This document shows, piece after piece, positions 35,726 through 39,404 of a DNA stretch of 39,404 nt. The DNA comes from Chitinophagaceae bacterium. GTDB lineage: Bacteria; Bacteroidota; Bacteroidia; Chitinophagales; Chitinophagaceae. Below the pieces are notes generated by a model that was not told the origin of the DNA, searched no databases, and saw nothing but the letters and a program-made list of their open reading frames with translations. Within the stretch, counting starts at the first letter, position 1; each line of letters begins with the position of its first letter. The stretch covers positions 2,177 to 41,580 of the forward strand of contig PMUF01000380.1 in the NCBI GenBank assembly GCA_003167015.1. The letters are read 5' to 3'. The position numbers were made by a program, and so were the translations under genes.

Positions 35726-38700
35726 TTATAGACCAACACTCAAGCTGAGGCCAAAATTTCGGGTGGCAGGCTGGGTGAATGTATCCACACCGCTGAGGCC
35801 ATTCCCTGTTGACATCGTCAGCTCAGGATCGTAAGGCGCTTTCTTTGAGAAATACAGCAGGTTTCTGGCAGTAAGGGAAAGCCGCAGACTCTTGATATAA
35901 GCGGTTTTAAATGGCAGGTTATAACCCAGCGTAGCTTCACGCAGACGAATGACTGTTGCGCTATAAATATATTCACCGGCTACGCCCGCACGGCCACCGA
36001 TGATAGTATACCAGGTTTGAGCGTTTACATTGCTAACAGCTTCACCGCTGGAAAGAACGCCATTGATCTTTACACCTCCCTGTGCTCTCGCGTCACCGCT
36101 GGCCTTGGAAACACCGTAAGAGTCCAGCATACCCTGGGTCATGGACAAGACAGATCCCCCGAATTTTCCATCAATCAGAAAACTGAATATCAGCTTATTA
36201 AATGTAAAACTGTTATTCCACCCCAATTGGAATTTGGGATTTGGGTTCCCTATTTTCATAAACGCGCTGGAAACGGTTGGCGTAGTGGCAGACTGCATTT
36301 CGATCTGGCCCTTGCTATTGCGTACCAGGGTCTGCCCCCAGATATCTCCATAGGATCCGCCGGTGGATAGAACAGACTCATAATTATTGTTGGCGCTTGC
36401 TGTCAATATCAACGTATTGATACCATCCCTGGAATCCACGTCGATGATCTTATTGTTGTTGGAAGAACCATTGAAGGAGGTATTCCAGGTAAACCGCTTC
36501 ATTTTAACGACATCGTAACCTACCATAAATTCAAGCCCCTTATTCTGGATATTTCCCGCATTTACATACCCCGTGGCAAAAGTAGTGCTGTAGGAAGGAG
36601 TCACTTGTATGAATTGGTTATGGGTATTGGTCTTATAAAGGGTGGCGCTGACGGTCAGCCTATCCTGGGCGAAGCGCAGATCAGCCCCCACTTCGGTGGA
36701 TTTTGTTTGTTCCGGCTTAAGGGTCGGAAAAGGCGCGGTAGAGTTTAAGACTTCCCCTCCCGATATGCCAAAATGGGTAAGAGGTGCGGTCACATAGTTG
36801 GGCACCGTATTTCCTACTTCAGCATAGGATCCTCTTAATTTTGCATAGGTGATCACGTCGGGCAGGTGGACCAATTGGCTTAAAATAACGGACAAGCCCG
36901 CCGAAGGATAGAAGTAGGAGTCATTGGGCGTATATGACAGGTTGGAAGACCAGTCATTCCTTCCTGTCAGCGTAAGGTATGCCCAATTATCCCACGACAG
37001 GTTAAGATTGCCAAACACCGACTGTATTTGATTGTGGTTTGCAGGAAGCGCAAGCGCATTCGTAGAACCCGCTGCTACAACCAGGTTCTGTGGCACCATT
37101 AAGTTGGGGATGGCCAGACCCGGGGAGGTATAATTGCCGGCCACATTCGGACCGACGGTAGTGCCAGAGGTGATATTGTCCATGATACTGCTGCCCAGCA
37201 AACCGTCTACTTTAAATTTAGTAGTGTTGGGCACGGTAAAGTTCAACAGCAGATCCCCATATTTTTGGGTCTGAGTCGAGTTGGTCTGATAAAACTGACC
37301 GTTGGGCTGGGAGTTCACAGGGTTGGTGCCTGCATACAAATCCTGTTCAATCGCGTCCGCGGAGCGATCTTCATTGCCCCGGGCCTGAAGGCTCAGCCAG
37401 CTGGTGAAATCATATTTGACGCTGGCGTTGATCAATATACGATTGCGGTTGGTATTGAACGGATTGCGGTTCAGGATCCACCAGGGGTTTTGTTGTACGT
37501 CCTCGTTAAAAGGCCAGTTTTGCGTAGGAGCGCCATTGGTCCCATCGGGGCCTTCATAACTATTTTTATAGGGCGTGATATCCATTCCTCTCGGGAAAAG
37601 GTAAAGCCCGGTCAAAGGATTGAAATAAAGACCCAGGAACGGAGAGTTGTGAATTTTCTGTGTGATATAATTGACGTTGACATCCACGGTCAGCTTATTA
37701 TCCAAATAGTGCCCGATCTCACGGAAATCAAAATTGTTGCGGGCCAGTGTATTGGTAGGTTCTACCCCTCTCGCAGCCGTATTGGCATAAGAAAAATAGG
37801 ACTGGGATACGTCTGAACCACCGGATAAGTTAATGGAATTCGTAAAATTGTCCGCGTTTTGAAAGAATGCCTTCAGGTTGTCGGGAGCGCCGCCGGTTAA
37901 TTGAGGTCCCCAGCTTTGAGTCTGTCCGGCGGCCGTTTGTCCGTACTCATTTTGGAATTTTGGCAGATAGGCCACATGATCCGTAGAGGCGGAAGAAGAA
38001 AAGTTGATGGCCGTGCGCCCTACCTTACCTTTTTTAGTGGTAATGACGATCACGCCATTGGCCGCCTGGCTACCGTATAAAGCGGCGGCGGAAGCACCTT
38101 TCAGTACGGTTATACTTTCAATATCATCCGGGTTCAGATTCGAGATCCCATCTCCCTGGTCCGCATTGGTAGATCCGCCATAGGTACTGTTGGGACCACC
38201 GGTCATGTTGGTGGTTGACGCGGAAATATTATTCCCGGTGTTGGATATCGGTACCCCGTCGATGACATACAAAGGTTGATTTCCTCCGGCAGCGGAACGA
38301 TCACCTCTTAAGATCACTTTTGCGGAACCGCCAATACCGGAAGCGCTGGGAGATATGGTTGCTCCGGCCACTTTGCCATTCAGCGCGTCCATCATATTGT
38401 CCGTCTTTACCGCTGTCAGGTCTGCGTTACTGATCTGCTGGGTGGCGTAAGAGATGGATTTTTCTGATTTTTTTACCCCAAGGGCCGTGACTACGACAGA
38501 ATTTAGTTCCCTGCTTTCAACGGACAGGAATGCAGTTACCGTAGAGCTGCCTTCTTGTACGATGACGTCTTTTGTGGTGTAACCGACAGAAGTGAATTCA
38601 AGGACAACCGTACCTTCGGGGACGGTAATGAAGAACTGACCATTTGCATCTGTGGTGACACCCCCTTTGGCGCTGCCTTTAATACTGACTGTTACGGAGG

Positions 38701-38818
38701 CGATGCCCGTGCTTTTCCCCTCTTCTTTGACCACACCCGTGAGCTTTCGGGTATGATCCTGGGCGTTTGCGCAATACGCAACTAGCAGGAATAAAAGACC
38801 AGTTAAAACTTTTCTCAT
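35726..38818 (-). CDS. SusC/RagA-family TonB-linked outer-membrane protein
   Basis: 1030 aa; CarboxypepD_reg-like domain; ELNSVVVTALGVKKSEKSISYATQQI; PLYVIDGVPI; DIESITVLKGASAAALYGSQAANGVIVITTKKGK. Confidence 0.96.
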   Translation of the reverse strand: MRKVLTGLLFLLVAYCANAQDHTRKLTGVVKEEGKSTGIASVTVSIKGSAKGGVTTDANGQFFITVPEGTVVLEFTSVGYTTKDVIVQEGSSTVTAFLSVESRELNSVVVTALGVKKSEKSISYATQQISNADLTAVKTDNMMDALNGKVAGATISPSASGIGGSAKVILRGDRSAAGGNQPLYVIDGVPISNTGNNISASTTNMTGGPNSTYGGSTNADQGDGISNLNPDDIESITVLKGASAAALYGSQAANGVIVITTKKGKVGRTAINFSSSASTDHVAYLPKFQNEYGQTAAGQTQSWGPQLTGGAPDNLKAFFQNADNFTNSINLSGGSDVSQSYFSYANTAARGVEPTNTLARNNFDFREIGHYLDNKLTVDVNVNYITQKIHNSPFLGLYFNPLTGLYLFPRGMDITPYKNSYEGPDGTNGAPTQNWPFNEDVQQNPWWILNRNPFNTNRNRILINASVKYDFTSWLSLQARGNEDRSADAIEQDLYAGTNPVNSQPNGQFYQTNSTQTQKYGDLLLNFTVPNTTKFKVDGLLGSSIMDNITSGTTVGPNVAGNYTSPGLAIPNLMVPQNLVVAAGSTNALALPANHNQIQSVFGNLNLSWDNWAYLTLTGRNDWSSNLSYTPNDSYFYPSAGLSVILSQLVHLPDVITYAKLRGSYAEVGNTVPNYVTAPLTHFGISGGEVLNSTAPFPTLKPEQTKSTEVGADLRFAQDRLTVSATLYKTNTHNQFIQVTPSYSTTFATGYVNAGNIQNKGLEFMVGYDVVKMKRFTWNTSFNGSSNNNKIIDVDSRDGINTLILTASANNNYESVLSTGGSYGDIWGQTLVRNSKGQIEMQSATTPTVSSAFMKIGNPNPKFQLGWNNSFTFNKLIFSFLIDGKFGGSVLSMTQGMLDSYGVSKASGDARAQGGVKINGVLSSGEAVSNVNAQTWYTIIGGRAGVAGEYIYSATVIRLREATLGYNLPFKTAYIKSLRLSLTARNLLYFSKKAPYDPELTMSTGNGLSGVDTFTQPATRNFGLSLSVGL

Positions 38819-39053
38819 AAGTTGTTTAAGTTTTGAATGTTAGAAATTAGTCGTTCGGACACAAGCAAAAGAATCCCATCACCCTTGTCAGGCATGTGGG
38901 AAGCTTTCCGCTGTGACATTTTAGTTACATGCAGTCAATACTGAAGTGGCAGAGAAGGGAAAAATGTAACGAGGAAAAATAACTTATTTTTAAAAAAACA
39001 AATTATCAGGGTTAACATTTAGTTATGCGCGGAACGCGGGACGCGTGGCGCGG

Positions 39054-39404
39054 TCATTCGGCCTTCAAACTTCTCGTCGGGTTCATCAGCGCGGCTTTGA
39101 TCGCCTGAAAACTGATGGTGATGCCGGTGATCGCGATGGCGGCGACGGCTGCGGCGACGAAGACCAGCGGGCTGATGCTGATGCGGTAGGTATACTGCTG
39201 CAGCCAGTTTTGCAAGAAGTAGAAGGCGATGGGCGACGCAATCACACAGCTGATGATGACGAGCACGATAAAATCTTTGGTGAGCATGAGGAAAATTTCG
39301 GGCACGGAGGCGCCGAGCACCTTGCGGATACCGATCTCTTTGGTGCGTTGTTCTGCGACATAGGCGGCGAGGCCGAAGAGACCCAGGCAGGAAATGAAGA
39401 CGGC
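39054..39404 (-). CDS. FtsX-type ABC transporter permease, C-terminal part (start outside window)
   Basis: Open to the window edge: AVFISCLGLFGLAAYVAEQRTKEIGIRKVLGASVPEIFLMLTKDF...NPTRSLKAE. Confidence 0.9.
   Translation of the reverse strand, partial: AVFISCLGLFGLAAYVAEQRTKEIGIRKVLGASVPEIFLMLTKDFIVLVIISCVIASPIAFYFLQNWLQQYTYRISISPLVFVAAAVAAIAITGITISFQAIKAALMNPTRSLKAE

Noticed and set aside
37265-37816. 183-aa plus-strand ORF inside SusC
   Set aside because: Shadow ORF antisense to conserved SusC coding sequence.
1-39404. tRNA/rRNA, retron, DGR or prophage modules
   Set aside because: No cloverleaf or rRNA-like sequence, reverse transcriptase, or phage structural gene was recognised in the ORFs or intergenic regions; covariance-model searches were not possible here.

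Overview
Chromosomal window from a Bacteroidota genome; gene content and style resemble Chitinophagaceae (inference). It holds about 24 credible protein genes. They include: an alpha/beta hydrolase fragment; a secreted DUF3237-like protein; a SLAC1/TehA-like transporter; an ECF sigma / FecR / TonB-dependent receptor cassette; an OMP_b-brl_3 outer-membrane protein divergent from a LytS/LytTR two-component pair; a VOC protein; a SAM methyltransferase; three FtsX/MacB-type permeases (one cut by the window edge) plus a decayed permease remnant; a complete IS3-family element; an S9 peptidase; a zeta-like P-loop kinase with a small upstream partner; an OmpA-like lipoprotein; a fatty-acid desaturase; a DinB-like protein; a TAT-exported enolase-superfamily enzyme; a lipoprotein; a Kup K+ transporter; a small membrane protein with an in-frame TGA; an M16 protease; and a SusC/SusD pair. 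I found no RNA genes, CRISPR arrays, prophage, retron or DGR. The best second-look items are: (i) the zeta-like kinase with a small partner, a toxin-antitoxin candidate; (ii) an in-frame TGA followed by 27 codons encoding a transmembrane helix; (iii) an IS3 element with readable inverted repeats, an A7 frameshift site, a start-codon hairpin and an inward-facing terminator, inserted 24 bp upstream of the S9 gene; (iv) a GC-rich repeat found twice downstream of genes, with short duplications of gene 3' ends; (v) a 16-bp stem upstream of kup; (vi) a 21-bp-spaced direct repeat in the LytTR divergent promoter; (vii) a FecR-like N-terminus fused to a permease tail. No wholly new system can be proven from sequence alone.
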